From: Hymenobacter plasmatis
GTDB lineage: Bacteria; Bacteroidota; Bacteroidia; Cytophagales; Hymenobacteraceae
Direction of reading: 5' to 3'
Assembly: GCF_020711255.1 (NCBI RefSeq)
Contig: NZ_JAJFAW010000008.1
Location: forward strand, 62,001-126,000
Length of the DNA: 64,000 bases
The notes under the pieces were generated by a model. The model ran no database searches. It was not told where the DNA came from and was given only the letters and a program-made list of their open reading frames with translations. This document shows positions 7,123 through 15,478 of the stretch, in pieces. Within the stretch, counting starts at the first letter, position 1; each line of letters starts with the position of its first letter. Both the position numbers and the translations under genes were made by a program.

Positions 7123-9726
7123 TTAGAAGCGTGCAATGAGCCGCAAGTTGACCAGGCGCTGCGAGAGGTAGCTGGGCACTGAATACGTGACGCCGTTTAC
7201 ATCCTGCAGGTAGCTGTAGCCGGCCACATTGTTAGCGGCGAGCACGTTGAGAATCTCCAACCCCAGCCACAGGCTTTCGAAGCTGTAGAAATGTGCTTTG
7301 GGAGCGTCGGTGTTTTTTAGCCCAATAACTTTGGAGAAGCCCAAATCGACGCGCTTGTAGCTGCGCTCTAAGGCATTGGTACCCCGCAAATCGGGCTGGT
7401 TGGGCGGGCTGAACGGCAGGCCCGTGCCAAACACCAGGTTCACGTAGCCGCGCACTGAGGGGTTGTTGGGCAAGTGGTCCTGGAAAAACACGCCCACATT
7501 CAGGCGCTGGTCCTGCGGGCGCCGGATAAATCCTTTGGACCGGCGGCTGATTTCTTTGCCGTTGGCATCGAAGGAGCTGATGGAATCGCCGTTCACATCT
7601 TCGCGGGTGGTGAGCACGCCCAGGCTAAACCACGACTCGGCCCCTTTCACAAATTCGCCGCTGAGCCGGGTGTCGAAGCCGGCGGCGTAGGCCTTCGCAT
7701 TGTTTTTGGCGAAGTAGCGCAGCCGCACGTTGTCCACATCGTAGGGCACCACATCGGTCAGGTACTTGTAGTAAGCTTCGGCCGAAAACTTAAAGGGGCG
7801 GCCAAATTGCTGGAAGCTGATTTCCTTGCCTACAATGAAGTGGTAAGACTTCTGGGCCCGCAGCTCGGGGTTGAGGTAGGCCTGCTGTACGCCGAGCTGA
7901 ATGGTTTGCTGGTCGCGCAGCTCGCGGTAAAAGGGCGGCTGGTAATACACGCCCACCGCCGCCTTCAACGAGCGATTGGGGTGGCTGCGGCTGATTTGGG
8001 AGTATTGCACCCGCGGGCTGATGACCAGCTGACCGTTGGTGGTCCAGTAGTGGGCGCGGGCGCCGTAGGTGAGCGTGCGCAGCGAATCCAGCGACCAGGT
8101 GTCCTGCACAAAGCCCTGGCTGCGGGTGCTGAGCAGGCTCAAATCGGAGCGCAGGCGCAGGCGGCGGGCATCGGGCACAAAATCGGCCGAGTCCGCAAAG
8201 CTGTATTCGTCGATGGTATCCTCGATTTTTTCCCGGCCGATTTTGGCACCCCAGCGCACGGTGTGCGCGCTAGTGGGCGTCCAGCGGCCGCGGGTTTCGG
8301 CAGTGTATATCTGAGCCGTGAGGTGGTTGCGGGAGTGCTTGAACTGCGAACCGATGTTGCGTTCCCGCACGGTCTGATTGAAATCGGGCGAGGTCGGGTC
8401 ACGGTTGATGTCAGCAAATCTATAGGCCGCTTCCACGTCGCGGTATTCAAATTCGCGCGAAATCAGGGCCGAGCCCAGCAGCTCCATTTGCAGGTTGGCC
8501 GAGAAGTCGTGCTTGAGATTAAACCCACTCTGGTAGGTGTCAAACTGCATCCGCTCGCGGCCGTCGTAGGCAATGAACACTCGCGTAAACTGGTTGGTAC
8601 CCGTCGAGAAAGTAGCCTGGCCGGTTTCGGGCGAAAAGCGGTAATCGTTGTGCGCTACGACACCTAGCAGACCTAGCGTAGTGCGCTGCATGTCGTCCTT
8701 CTTGCCCAGCCCAATATTTACAAACGCCTGCGCATCGTAAAACGTGGGGTTGTAACCGCCCTGTGCCTGCTTGAGGGAACGCAGTACGTACTGTGCATTT
8801 TTGTAACGCACCCCGGCCAGGTAGCTCACCCGGCCGTTGGCCGATCGAGCTTCGGTGTGGGCCGCGCCGCCCACCAGGCTTGCCGTGAGCGAGGCGGCAA
8901 ACTTCTCCGGGGTTTTGTAATCTATGCTCAGCACCGAGGCGAGTTTGTCGCCGTACTTAGGCTGCCAGCCCCCGCTGCTGAATTCCACCTGCTTCACCAT
9001 ATCGGGGTTGATGAAGCTCAGGCCCTCCTGCTGCGCCGAGGTAACCAGAAAAGGCCGGTAAATCTCGAATCCGTTGACGTACACCAGGTTTTCGTCGTAG
9101 TTGCCGCCACGCACGTTGTAGGTGCTGCTCAACTCGTTGTTGGAAGTAACGCCGGGCAGGGTTTTGAGAATGGCGTTGAAATCGCCGAAGGCCGATGGGA
9201 TTTCCTTCGCAGTGCGCGGGTTGATGTGGGTGATGCTCACCTGCTCGCGGGTATCGGCTTGGTCGGAGCGGCCCGTCACTTTTACGCCGCTCAGCGCGCG
9301 TACGTCGAGGCGCATGGTCAAGCGCAGGGGTTCGCCCGCATCAGCCGGCAGTTTCAGCGTCACCCGCAGCGGGAGGTAGCCCAAGCGGCGCACCAGCAAG
9401 ATGGCGCTTTGGCCGGGTGCGGGCACGCGTACCTGCAGCGAAAAGTCCCCTTCCGCCGTGGTATTGGTGCCGCCGGGCTGGCCCTCTACTCCTACCGCGG
9501 CCAGCTCCAATGGCAGCCCGTTGGCATCGCGCAACGTGCCGATTATCGTGACGTAGCCCGCGGCCGGGGCCTGAGCCGGGCTAGGCAGCGGGTTCTGAGC
9601 CAAGACGCCCGCCGGCGCTACCAGCATGAGCACCAGGCCACACGCCACCGCCTTGCCCAGGCGGCGGTTGGCTTTCTCCCGTAATGGTGGCAGTCCTGGC
9701 GTAATGGGTTGTTTCACGATGCTCAA
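7123..9726 (-). CDS. TonB-dependent outer membrane receptor with carboxypeptidase-like N-terminal domain
   Basis: This 867-residue protein is an outer-membrane gated channel powered by TonB; its ligand cannot be told from sequence. Residues about 22-44 form a signal peptide ending near GVLAQ. Residues about 58-140 are a carboxypeptidase D regulatory-like beta-sandwich (IGTLRDANGLPLELAAVGV). A plug domain follows, with YNVRGGNYDENLVYVNGFE, then a long barrel ending in the aromatic residue of LRLIARF. It starts 20 bases after rpe, so the two may be cotranscribed. No surface lipoprotein partner of the SusD type is adjacent, so a Sus-type glycan system is unlikely. About 200 bases of non-coding DNA separate it from the his leader. 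Confidence 0.9.
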   Translation of the reverse strand: MSIVKQPITPGLPPLREKANRRLGKAVACGLVLMLVAPAGVLAQNPLPSPAQAPAAGYVTIIGTLRDANGLPLELAAVGVEGQPGGTNTTAEGDFSLQVRVPAPGQSAILLVRRLGYLPLRVTLKLPADAGEPLRLTMRLDVRALSGVKVTGRSDQADTREQVSITHINPRTAKEIPSAFGDFNAILKTLPGVTSNNELSSTYNVRGGNYDENLVYVNGFEIYRPFLVTSAQQEGLSFINPDMVKQVEFSSGGWQPKYGDKLASVLSIDYKTPEKFAASLTASLVGGAAHTEARSANGRVSYLAGVRYKNAQYVLRSLKQAQGGYNPTFYDAQAFVNIGLGKKDDMQRTTLGLLGVVAHNDYRFSPETGQATFSTGTNQFTRVFIAYDGRERMQFDTYQSGFNLKHDFSANLQMELLGSALISREFEYRDVEAAYRFADINRDPTSPDFNQTVRERNIGSQFKHSRNHLTAQIYTAETRGRWTPTSAHTVRWGAKIGREKIEDTIDEYSFADSADFVPDARRLRLRSDLSLLSTRSQGFVQDTWSLDSLRTLTYGARAHYWTTNGQLVISPRVQYSQISRSHPNRSLKAAVGVYYQPPFYRELRDQQTIQLGVQQAYLNPELRAQKSYHFIVGKEISFQQFGRPFKFSAEAYYKYLTDVVPYDVDNVRLRYFAKNNAKAYAAGFDTRLSGEFVKGAESWFSLGVLTTREDVNGDSISSFDANGKEISRRSKGFIRRPQDQRLNVGVFFQDHLPNNPSVRGYVNLVFGTGLPFSPPNQPDLRGTNALERSYKRVDLGFSKVIGLKNTDAPKAHFYSFESLWLGLEILNVLAANNVAGYSYLQDVNGVTYSVPSYLSQRLVNLRLIARF

Positions 9727-9746
9727 TTAACGTGCGGCGGTGGCAG

Positions 9747-10466
9747 CTATTGCCTCTGGCTGACCACTTCGTCGGCCGAATCCTGCTCCAGGCCAGCTAG
9801 GTGGTCGCGCATGCGAGCCAACGTGGCCACTGGGCCTTCGGGGGCACTAAATACGAAATTCCCAGCCACCAGCACATCGGCACCGGCTTGCACAAGCGGG
9901 CCGGCGTTGGCCAGGCTCACACCACCGTCAATCTCAATCAGCGCATCGGAGCCCGTATCAATGAACAGCTCCTTGAGCATGGCTACCTTCTTGAGAGTAT
10001 TCGGAATAAACGCTTGGCCCCCAAAGCCGGGGTTTACCGACATAATGAGCACCACATCAAGCTCGGTGGCAATGTCTTCCAACAGGGCCACCGGCGTGTG
10101 CGGGTTCAGGGCCACGCCGGCTTTGCAGCCCAACTGCTTAATCTGCTGCACCACGCGGTGCAGGTGGGTGCAGGCTTCGTAGTGCACCGTGATGTTGGTC
10201 GCGCCGGCATCGCGGAAGGCCGCCAGGTAATGCTGGGGCTCTTCTATCATCAAATGCACGTCCAGGGGCTGCTTGGCGTAGCGGGCCACGGCCTGCAGCA
10301 CCGGCAAGCCAAAGGAGATGTTGGGCACGAAGCGGCCGTCCATCACATCAAAGTGCAGCCAGTCGGCTGCGCTGGTAGCCAGTCGCTCGGTTTCTGCTTG
10401 CAGGTTGGCCAAATCAGCGGCCAGAAATGACGGGGCCAACAGCGGGGCGCGGCGAGTTAAGTTCAT
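9747..10466 (-). CDS. rpe: ribulose-phosphate 3-epimerase
   Basis: Rpe interconverts ribulose 5-phosphate and xylulose 5-phosphate in the pentose phosphate pathway. The 239-residue product has the family motifs LAPSFLAADLANL, HFDVMDGRFVPNISFG, DVHLMIEEP, MSVNPGFGGQAFIP and EIDGGVS. These include the metal-binding His and Asp residues. I use the ATG at 10466 (NLTRRAPLLAPSF). An upstream in-frame extension to 10541 has no recognisable content and would overlap the control region shared with the divergent gene at 10608. Confidence 0.97.
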   Translation of the reverse strand: MNLTRRAPLLAPSFLAADLANLQAETERLATSAADWLHFDVMDGRFVPNISFGLPVLQAVARYAKQPLDVHLMIEEPQHYLAAFRDAGATNITVHYEACTHLHRVVQQIKQLGCKAGVALNPHTPVALLEDIATELDVVLIMSVNPGFGGQAFIPNTLKKVAMLKELFIDTGSDALIEIDGGVSLANAGPLVQAGADVLVAGNFVFSAPEGPVATLARMRDHLAGLEQDSADEVVSQRQ

Positions 10467-10526
10467 GGGGGCGAAGATACAGCGGCCAAGCGCTAGCCCG
10501 GTGCGGCCCAGCCAGTCCCAAGGCTC

Positions 10527-10534
10527 TACTTTTG
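10527..10534 (+). promoter_or_regulatory. possible -7 element for the TrpF-like gene
   Basis: TACTTTTG matches the TAnnTTTG consensus, 73 bases upstream of the start at 10608. A TTG at the -33 position is not visible, so this is a weak call. Confidence 0.4.
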
Positions 10535-10607
10535 CAGGCACTAAGCGCGCCCGGTTTCTTTCGTTTCACCGCGCCCGAATTCTTCTTCGCCTCACCGTTC
10601 GTTTCCC

Positions 10608-11204
10608 GTGCCCCACCTCGTTCCCCTCCTCATTCGCGGCATCAACAACCTCTCCGATGCCCGCTACTGCGCCGGCATGGGCGCCGACAAACTCACCTTT
10701 ATTCTAGACCCGGCCCTGCCCGGCCACCTCGATACTAAAACCGTAAAGGAGCTCACTGGCTGGATTGCTGGAGTTGAACTAATAGGTGAATTTGATGAAC
10801 TTAGTGCGCCAGAAATCAATGCAATATCTGCGGAATGCGCGCTAGACGCCGTGCTACTACGCCGCCCCCGCACGGCAGCTGAGCTGGCGGAAATTGCGCC
10901 GCCGGTGTACGTGGAGCTGACCTTTGAGACGGCCGCGCAGCTCGAGGGTTTTTCCGCGGCTCCTGTGGGCTTCGTGCTCGAGTTGCCCGAGGAATTTCCC
11001 GAGGAAAGCTTGGTTACGTTGCGCCAGGCAAGCGACCGGAGCCCGCTTTGGGTAGGCCCTGGCCTCGACCCCGAGCGGGCGCATTACCTGGCCACGCACC
11101 TGCGGTTAGCCGGCCTTTCTTTCCCGTCGGGAGATGAAGTAAAGCCGGGGCTGCGGGATTTCGACCAGCTCGAAGCCGTCTTCGAAGCTTTGGAAAACGA
11201 CTAA
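10608..11204 (+). CDS. TrpF-like (phosphoribosylanthranilate isomerase fold) protein, probably non-catalytic
   Basis: The 198-residue product resembles phosphoribosylanthranilate isomerase. The N-terminus IRGINNLSDARYCAGMGADK aligns with the TrpF pattern KICGIT..eDA..a...GAD. The end (KPGLRDFDQLEAVFEAL) resembles the TrpF tail. The TrpF catalytic cysteine in KICG is replaced here by Arg (LIRGI), so ordinary isomerase activity is doubtful. No trp genes are nearby. It is transcribed away from rpe, and its stop codon overlaps the stop of trmB by 4 bases on the other strand. The function is unknown. A dedicated barrel protein of Bacteroidota is likelier than the trp enzyme. Confidence 0.7.
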   Translation: MPHLVPLLIRGINNLSDARYCAGMGADKLTFILDPALPGHLDTKTVKELTGWIAGVELIGEFDELSAPEINAISAECALDAVLLRRPRTAAELAEIAPPVYVELTFETAAQLEGFSAAPVGFVLELPEEFPEESLVTLRQASDRSPLWVGPGLDPERAHYLATHLRLAGLSFPSGDEVKPGLRDFDQLEAVFEALEND

Positions 11205-11866
11205 GTCAGCCGGAACTGCACGTACTTGATGGGCACCCCTACGGCCCGGTACTTGCCTTCAAAGTTGGTTTGGATGGCCTGCGCTTCGGTGAATTCCGGG
11301 CCGGTTTCGGCGTATAAGTCACGCGTGAACCGTTCTACCCGTGCCCCGGGCCGGGTAGCCAGCGTTTCAAGTGTAAACTCGAAAAGCCCCTCATTATCAG
11401 TCTTGAGGTGCAGCAATCCACCGGGAGTTAACAATTGTTCGTAGAGTGCCAGGAAGCGCGGCGACGTGAGGCGGCGCTTGATGTCGCGGTCCCGAGGCCG
11501 CGGGTCGGGAAACGTAATCCAAATTTCGTCCAGCTCGCCCGCACCGAATTGAGCTGCCAAGGCCTCGGCACGCATGCGCACGAAGCCCACGTTGGTCAAG
11601 CCCATTTCAGAAGCGCGGGTGCTGCCCCGCCAGATACGCTCGCCTTTGATGTCGAGGCCCAGAAAATTGCGGTCCGGATGGCGCTGGGCCAAGCCCACGG
11701 TGTACTCGCCCTTGCCACACCCCACTTCCAGGGTAAGCGAATGGGGCGCCTGGAAAAAGTCGGTGCGCCAACGGCCGCCAAGCTGCTCGTACTCGGGCTT
11801 TCCCGGCTCAATAATATCCGGACGGGTGGCGTTGTCGTTGAAACGGTGCAGTTTGACGCGAGGCAA
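11201..11866 (-). CDS. trmB: tRNA (guanine-N7)-methyltransferase TrmB
   Basis: TrmB methylates G46 in the variable loop of tRNAs. The S-adenosylmethionine site is LTLEVGCGKGEYTVGLA. The family signature ITFPDPRPRDRDIKRRLTSP and the C-terminal FEGKYRAVG are present. I start it at TTG 11866 (PRVKLHRFNDNATRP), which aligns with the usual N-terminus and gives 221 residues. The frame is open to an ATG at 11977, but that would overlap folC by 68 bases. It lies 43 bases downstream of folC. The gap holds a TTGAGCT motif copy. Confidence 0.93.
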   Translation of the reverse strand: MPRVKLHRFNDNATRPDIIEPGKPEYEQLGGRWRTDFFQAPHSLTLEVGCGKGEYTVGLAQRHPDRNFLGLDIKGERIWRGSTRASEMGLTNVGFVRMRAEALAAQFGAGELDEIWITFPDPRPRDRDIKRRLTSPRFLALYEQLLTPGGLLHLKTDNEGLFEFTLETLATRPGARVERFTRDLYAETGPEFTEAQAIQTNFEGKYRAVGVPIKYVQFRLT

Positions 11867-11909
11867 ATCGATAATCTGTAAAAATGAAGGAAAAAGGAGA
11901 TTGAGCTGT

Positions 11910-13223
11910 TTAGGCCATCGCAAATAGTTCTTCAACTTCGGCCACCACAAATGTGCTGCCGCCGATGAACACGACATCGTCGGGCCCAGCCGCCGTGCGG
12001 GCCGCGGCTACGGCGTCCGTCACAGAGTCGTAAGCCTGCCCCACCAAACCCAAAGCCAGCGCTTGCTGGACCAACTCCACTGCAGGCAATGCCCGGGGAA
12101 TCTTAGCCGCACAAAAATAATAGATGCCATCCGCCGGCAGCAAAGCCAGCATGGCGGCTACGTCCTTATCGTTAACCGTGCCGATGACCAGGTGCAGCTG
12201 CCGGTACGAAAGCCGCCGCAGTTGGGCTACCACCAGTTGCAGGCCCGCAGCGTTGTGGCCAGTATCGCACACCACCAGCGGCCGGCGGCCGATAATGCTC
12301 CAGCGCCCGCGCATGCCCGTCAGGCGTGCCACCTGCCGCAAGCCGGTACGCACCGCCGATTCGGTAATATGGAAGCCCTGGGCACGCAACTCATCCAGCG
12401 TAGCTAACACCCCGGGCAGGTTAAATTGCTGATAATCGCCGGGCAGCCCTAGCTCGGTATTGGGCAGATACGGCCGCCCGTGCTGGGTAACCGCCACCGG
12501 GCGCAACCCGGTCTCGGCCGAAGGCTCGGCTGTAAACGAAGCCTGATAAATCTGGTCCGCAAACACCAGGTGGGCAAGCTTAGCCGCAGCTTCGCGCTTA
12601 AACACCTCGGCCACTTCGGGCTGGGTCTGGCTCACCACCACCGGCACCCCCGGCTTGATGATGCCGGCTTTTTCGCCGGCTATCTCAACGAGGGTGTTGC
12701 CCAGCAGGGCCTGGTGGTCGAAGCTAATGTTGGTAATGAGCGAAACGAGCGGTGTAATGATGTTGGTGGAATCGAACCGGCCACCCAACCCAACTTCTAC
12801 CACCGCAATGTCCACCCGCTGCTCGGCGAAGTAGTCGAAAGCCAGCGCCACGCACATTTCAAAGAATGAGGGCTGCACCTGCTCAAAAAGGGGACGCCAC
12901 TTTTCTACCCACTGCACCAGGTACTCCGGAGCCAGTTCCTGTCCATTTACTCGAATGCGCTCCGTGAATTCCCGCAGGTGCGGCGACGTGTACAGTCCCA
13001 CTTTATAGCCCGCGGCCTGCAGCACCGCCGCCAACAAATGTGAACTGCTGCCCTTCCCGTTGGTGCCCGCCACATGCACGCTTCGGAACCGCTGCTCCGG
13101 GTGCCCCAGCGCTTCGGCCAGCACCAGCGTGTTGCCCAATCCTTTTTTGAAGCCGGCAGTGCCCACCCGCTGGAACATGGGCAGTTGGTCGTAGAGGTAA
13201 GCCAGGGTTTCGGAATAAGTCAC
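11910..13223 (-). CDS. folC: bifunctional dihydrofolate synthase / folylpolyglutamate synthase
   Basis: FolC adds glutamate to dihydropteroate and to folates. The 437-residue protein has the Mur-ligase-type P-loop VAGTNGKGSSSHLLA, LYTSPHLREFTERIRVNG, FFEMCVALAFDYFA, VEVGLGGRFDSTN and the second-domain DTGHNAAGL. The GTG at 13223 (TYSETLAYLYDQLPMF) fits the family start better than the GTG at 13256. It follows the TonB-type gene after a strong terminator, so it probably has its own promoter between 13224 and 13290, though none stands out. Confidence 0.95.
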   Translation of the reverse strand: MTYSETLAYLYDQLPMFQRVGTAGFKKGLGNTLVLAEALGHPEQRFRSVHVAGTNGKGSSSHLLAAVLQAAGYKVGLYTSPHLREFTERIRVNGQELAPEYLVQWVEKWRPLFEQVQPSFFEMCVALAFDYFAEQRVDIAVVEVGLGGRFDSTNIITPLVSLITNISFDHQALLGNTLVEIAGEKAGIIKPGVPVVVSQTQPEVAEVFKREAAAKLAHLVFADQIYQASFTAEPSAETGLRPVAVTQHGRPYLPNTELGLPGDYQQFNLPGVLATLDELRAQGFHITESAVRTGLRQVARLTGMRGRWSIIGRRPLVVCDTGHNAAGLQLVVAQLRRLSYRQLHLVIGTVNDKDVAAMLALLPADGIYYFCAAKIPRALPAVELVQQALALGLVGQAYDSVTDAVAAARTAAGPDDVVFIGGSTFVVAEVEELFAMA

Positions 13224-13285
13224 GGACTCGCGGGTTAAAACACGTTGGGAAGTCACAAATTAACGCCCTACGGGTGGTATAGAAG

Positions 13286-13322
13286 CAAAAAGCCCCGCCG
13301 CCTGCTCAGCAGACGGCGGGGC
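13286..13322 (-). terminator. intrinsic terminator after the tonB-type gene
   Basis: A 9-bp GC stem (GCCCCGCCG / CGGCGGGGC) encloses an inner CTGC-TCA-GCAG hairpin. Five T follow on the minus strand. It ends the ExbB-ExbD-TonB transcript, 22 bases beyond the tonB stop codon. Confidence 0.85.
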
Positions 13323-13343
13323 GATACGTGTTTTTGAGTTAAG

Positions 13344-14228
13344 CTACCTAACCACAATCTTAAAGGTGTAAAAGCCGGTAGCGCCGCCTGGTGCCCCATT
13401 TGTCTTGACGAAGTTAGCGTTGAGCAGCTTGTCGCGGCAAAGCTTTTCCTGAGCGGCCGATACGTTGCCCGAAACCTTGGTCACGGACTGAACTTCGCCA
13501 TCAGCCGAGATTTTAATCTTGAAGCGAATCACGCCGGAATTATCGTCTACGGCCTCAACCACGGGCGTGCTTTCAAAGCGCCAGCCACTCATTTCGAGAC
13601 CGCCGCTGCCAGGGCTGCTGCCGCTGCCACCGCTGCCGGGCGCGCCGTACAGCGCTTTGGCGTCGAGTGAGCCGTTGGGGTCGCCCTGGTCGCCCACGGA
13701 GCCGGGGCGGTCACCGTTGTTGTTGCCGGTGGGCGTGTTGCTGCTGCCATTCTCACCGTTGCCGCCGCCAGTGGCGCTGCCCTTGGGCGAAAAAGCTACC
13801 GCAACTTTCCGAGCGGGCTTAGGCGTCGCTTTCACTTCCTCCTTGGGCGGAGCGGGTGTTTCGACGGGCGCTTCGGAAACGGGGCTTTCTTCGGCCTCGC
13901 TGGTGATAATTTTTTCCTGTGACGGTGGCGTAGGGTTGGGCGTGGCGGCCGCTACAGGCGGCCGTGGCGTGGGGTCTGGGCTGGCAATGGGCGGGCGACT
14001 ATCGACGCGGTTAAGCGATTTGTTGGCCGTGGCCATGGTTTGCACATCGCCCGAGCCGGCTTCGTCGAGGCCGTAGTTCAACTCAACGCCGTCGCCACCA
14101 ATTGCCGACAAAGGCGGATTGGGACCTTTGAACACCATGAACATAAACAGCAGCAACAGCAACCCGTGCACTACCAGCGTGCCAATTAGGCCTTCTCGGC
14201 GGTGCGGTTCCTGATAATCAATAGCCAT
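13344..14228 (-). CDS. tonB: TonB-family energy transducer
   Basis: The protein has one transmembrane helix (residues about 14-34, LIGTLVVHGLLLLLFMFMVF) and a long Pro/Glu/Lys-rich and then Gly/Asn/Ser-rich periplasmic stretch. The C-terminal domain of about 85 residues runs from GWRFESTPVVEA to FKIVVR. That layout is typical of TonB, which couples the ExbB/ExbD proton channel to outer-membrane receptors. The C-terminal domain is divergent and lacks the usual YP motif, as in many Bacteroidota 'energy transducer' proteins. It is the last gene of the ExbB-ExbD-TonB group, 31 bases after exbD. Confidence 0.85.
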   Translation of the reverse strand: MAIDYQEPHRREGLIGTLVVHGLLLLLFMFMVFKGPNPPLSAIGGDGVELNYGLDEAGSGDVQTMATANKSLNRVDSRPPIASPDPTPRPPVAAATPNPTPPSQEKIITSEAEESPVSEAPVETPAPPKEEVKATPKPARKVAVAFSPKGSATGGGNGENGSSNTPTGNNNGDRPGSVGDQGDPNGSLDAKALYGAPGSGGSGSSPGSGGLEMSGWRFESTPVVEAVDDNSGVIRFKIKISADGEVQSVTKVSGNVSAAQEKLCRDKLLNANFVKTNGAPGGATGFYTFKIVVR

Positions 14229-14259
14229 GGGAATGATACGCTAAGCCTAACAAATGGTC

Positions 14260-14679
14260 TTATTTGCCGGCTGCTTGCTGGGCCTGGGTGGCCATCACCA
14301 TCTTGAGCTTAAGCCGGTTGCCAACTTCTAGAATGTCAACCAACTTCTGAACGTTCAACGAGTTATCAACCCGCAGCACCACAGTGGGCTGCTCGGTAGT
14401 GGGTACGTTGCCGATAAGCGCCACCAGCTCCGGCTCTACCGACGCGGGATTCACCGGCTTTTTATTCACAAAATAGGTCCCGGCCGCATCTACTGAAATA
14501 GTGATGGGCTGCTTCATCACCTGCTTGCTCGATTTTGCGTTGGGCAGCAGCAACTTGATGACGTTGGGGTTCACCAGCGTGGAGGCAATCAGGAAGAACA
14601 ACATCAGGAAGAACATGATGTCGTTCATGGCCCCGGTCTCGACGTGGGACGTGAGGCGATGACGGCGGGATAGATTCAT
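14260..14679 (-). CDS. exbD: ExbD/TolR-family biopolymer transporter
   Basis: ExbD forms the proton-conducting core with ExbB. The 139-residue protein has one transmembrane helix (residues about 20-38, DIMFFLMLFFLIASTLV). The conserved aspartate needed for proton flow is Asp20 in AMNDIMFF. A periplasmic domain of about 95 residues follows. It sits between exbB and the tonB gene. The 95-base gap to exbB is filled by a perfect palindromic repeat. Confidence 0.93.
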   Translation of the reverse strand: MNLSRRHRLTSHVETGAMNDIMFFLMLFFLIASTLVNPNVIKLLLPNAKSSKQVMKQPITISVDAAGTYFVNKKPVNPASVEPELVALIGNVPTTEQPTVVLRVDNSLNVQKLVDILEVGNRLKLKMVMATQAQQAAGK

Positions 14680-14687
14680 TCTTGTGT

Positions 14688-14770
14688 AATGAAGAATGAG
14701 GAATGAAGAATGAGGAATTTAGAACGGCTAAAAACGCCAACTCTTTATTCCTCATTCTTCATTCCTCATT
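14688..14770. repeat. 24-bp perfect inverted repeat made of GAATGA/GGAAT units
   Basis: The left arm at 14695-14718 (AATGAGGAATGAAGAATG...) and the right arm at 14747-14770 are exact reverse complements, separated by 28 bases. The left arm is itself a tandem of AATGAGG/AATGAAG units. It fills the exbB-exbD gap and could form a strong hairpin in the mRNA. Related sequence flanks holA/tyrS at 23608-23752. Confidence 0.85.
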
Positions 14771-14774
14771 GAAA

Positions 14775-15470
14775 TTAATTATCCTGGAGAATGTCCATGA
14801 ATTCGATGGCCGAGTTTTCCATGCGGAACACCATACGCTCCACCAAAATGCTCAACCAGTGATAGCCCACGTGGGCAATAATGCCGACGATAAGGCCCGT
14901 AGCCGAGGTCACCAGCTTTACATACAAGCCATCGGCCACCTGCGGAATACCAAACTCCTTGGTAGCGGCAATGGAATAGAAAATCTTAATAACGCCGATG
15001 ATGGTACCCACGAAGCCAATCATGGGCGCAATACCGGCGATGATGCCCAGAATGCTGATGTTCTTTTCGAGGCGGGCAATTTCAATCTTGCCCACGTTTT
15101 CTACGCTGGTTTCGATTTCCTTCAGCGGCAGGCCAATGCGCCGCAGGCCTTTCTCAACCATGCGGGCCAGCGGCGAGGCCGTTTGGGCACACAGCAGCTT
15201 GGCTCCGGCCAGGTCTCCCTTCACCATGAGGGAGCGAATGCCATTCATGAACGAATCGGGGTTGCCGGCGGCCCGGCGGATGGTGAAGTAACGCTCGATA
15301 ATAATGTAAACCGAGAGTATGGAAAGGGCTACCAGGGGGACCATTATCCACCCCCCGCGCATAATGAGGTCGATAACGGGAACATCGGCTTGCACTACCG
15401 GAGCGGCCGTAACGGCGGTATTTACACTATCGGCCGCAGTGGCAGCAACTTGCAAAAGGAATACGGACAT
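14775..15470 (-). CDS. exbB: ExbB/TolQ/MotA-family proton channel
   Basis: The 231-residue inner-membrane protein has a helix at about residues 38-58 (GGWIMVPLVALSILSVYIII). Two further helices lie at about 140-160 (LGIIAGIAPMIGFVGTIIGV) and 175-205, as in ExbB. With ExbD it converts the proton gradient into TonB movement. The N-terminal 30 residues (AATAADSVNTAVTAAPVV) are Ala/Val rich. It follows the HU-SPOR gene by 8 bases, so the two are almost certainly cotranscribed. Confidence 0.93.
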   Translation of the reverse strand: MSVFLLQVAATAADSVNTAVTAAPVVQADVPVIDLIMRGGWIMVPLVALSILSVYIIIERYFTIRRAAGNPDSFMNGIRSLMVKGDLAGAKLLCAQTASPLARMVEKGLRRIGLPLKEIETSVENVGKIEIARLEKNISILGIIAGIAPMIGFVGTIIGVIKIFYSIAATKEFGIPQVADGLYVKLVTSATGLIVGIIAHVGYHWLSILVERMVFRMENSAIEFMDILQDN

Positions 15471-15478
15471 GCGTGGGG

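Noticed and set aside
7474..9684. Long open frames antisense to the TonB receptor, and similar frames opposite most GC-rich genes
   Set aside because: They mirror the codon structure of the sense genes in GC-rich DNA and show no independent motifs.
7123..9726. Assigning the TonB receptor to a polysaccharide utilisation locus
   Set aside because: No SusD-like lipoprotein, glycoside hydrolase or sensor lies nearby; the neighbours are rpe and the his operon.
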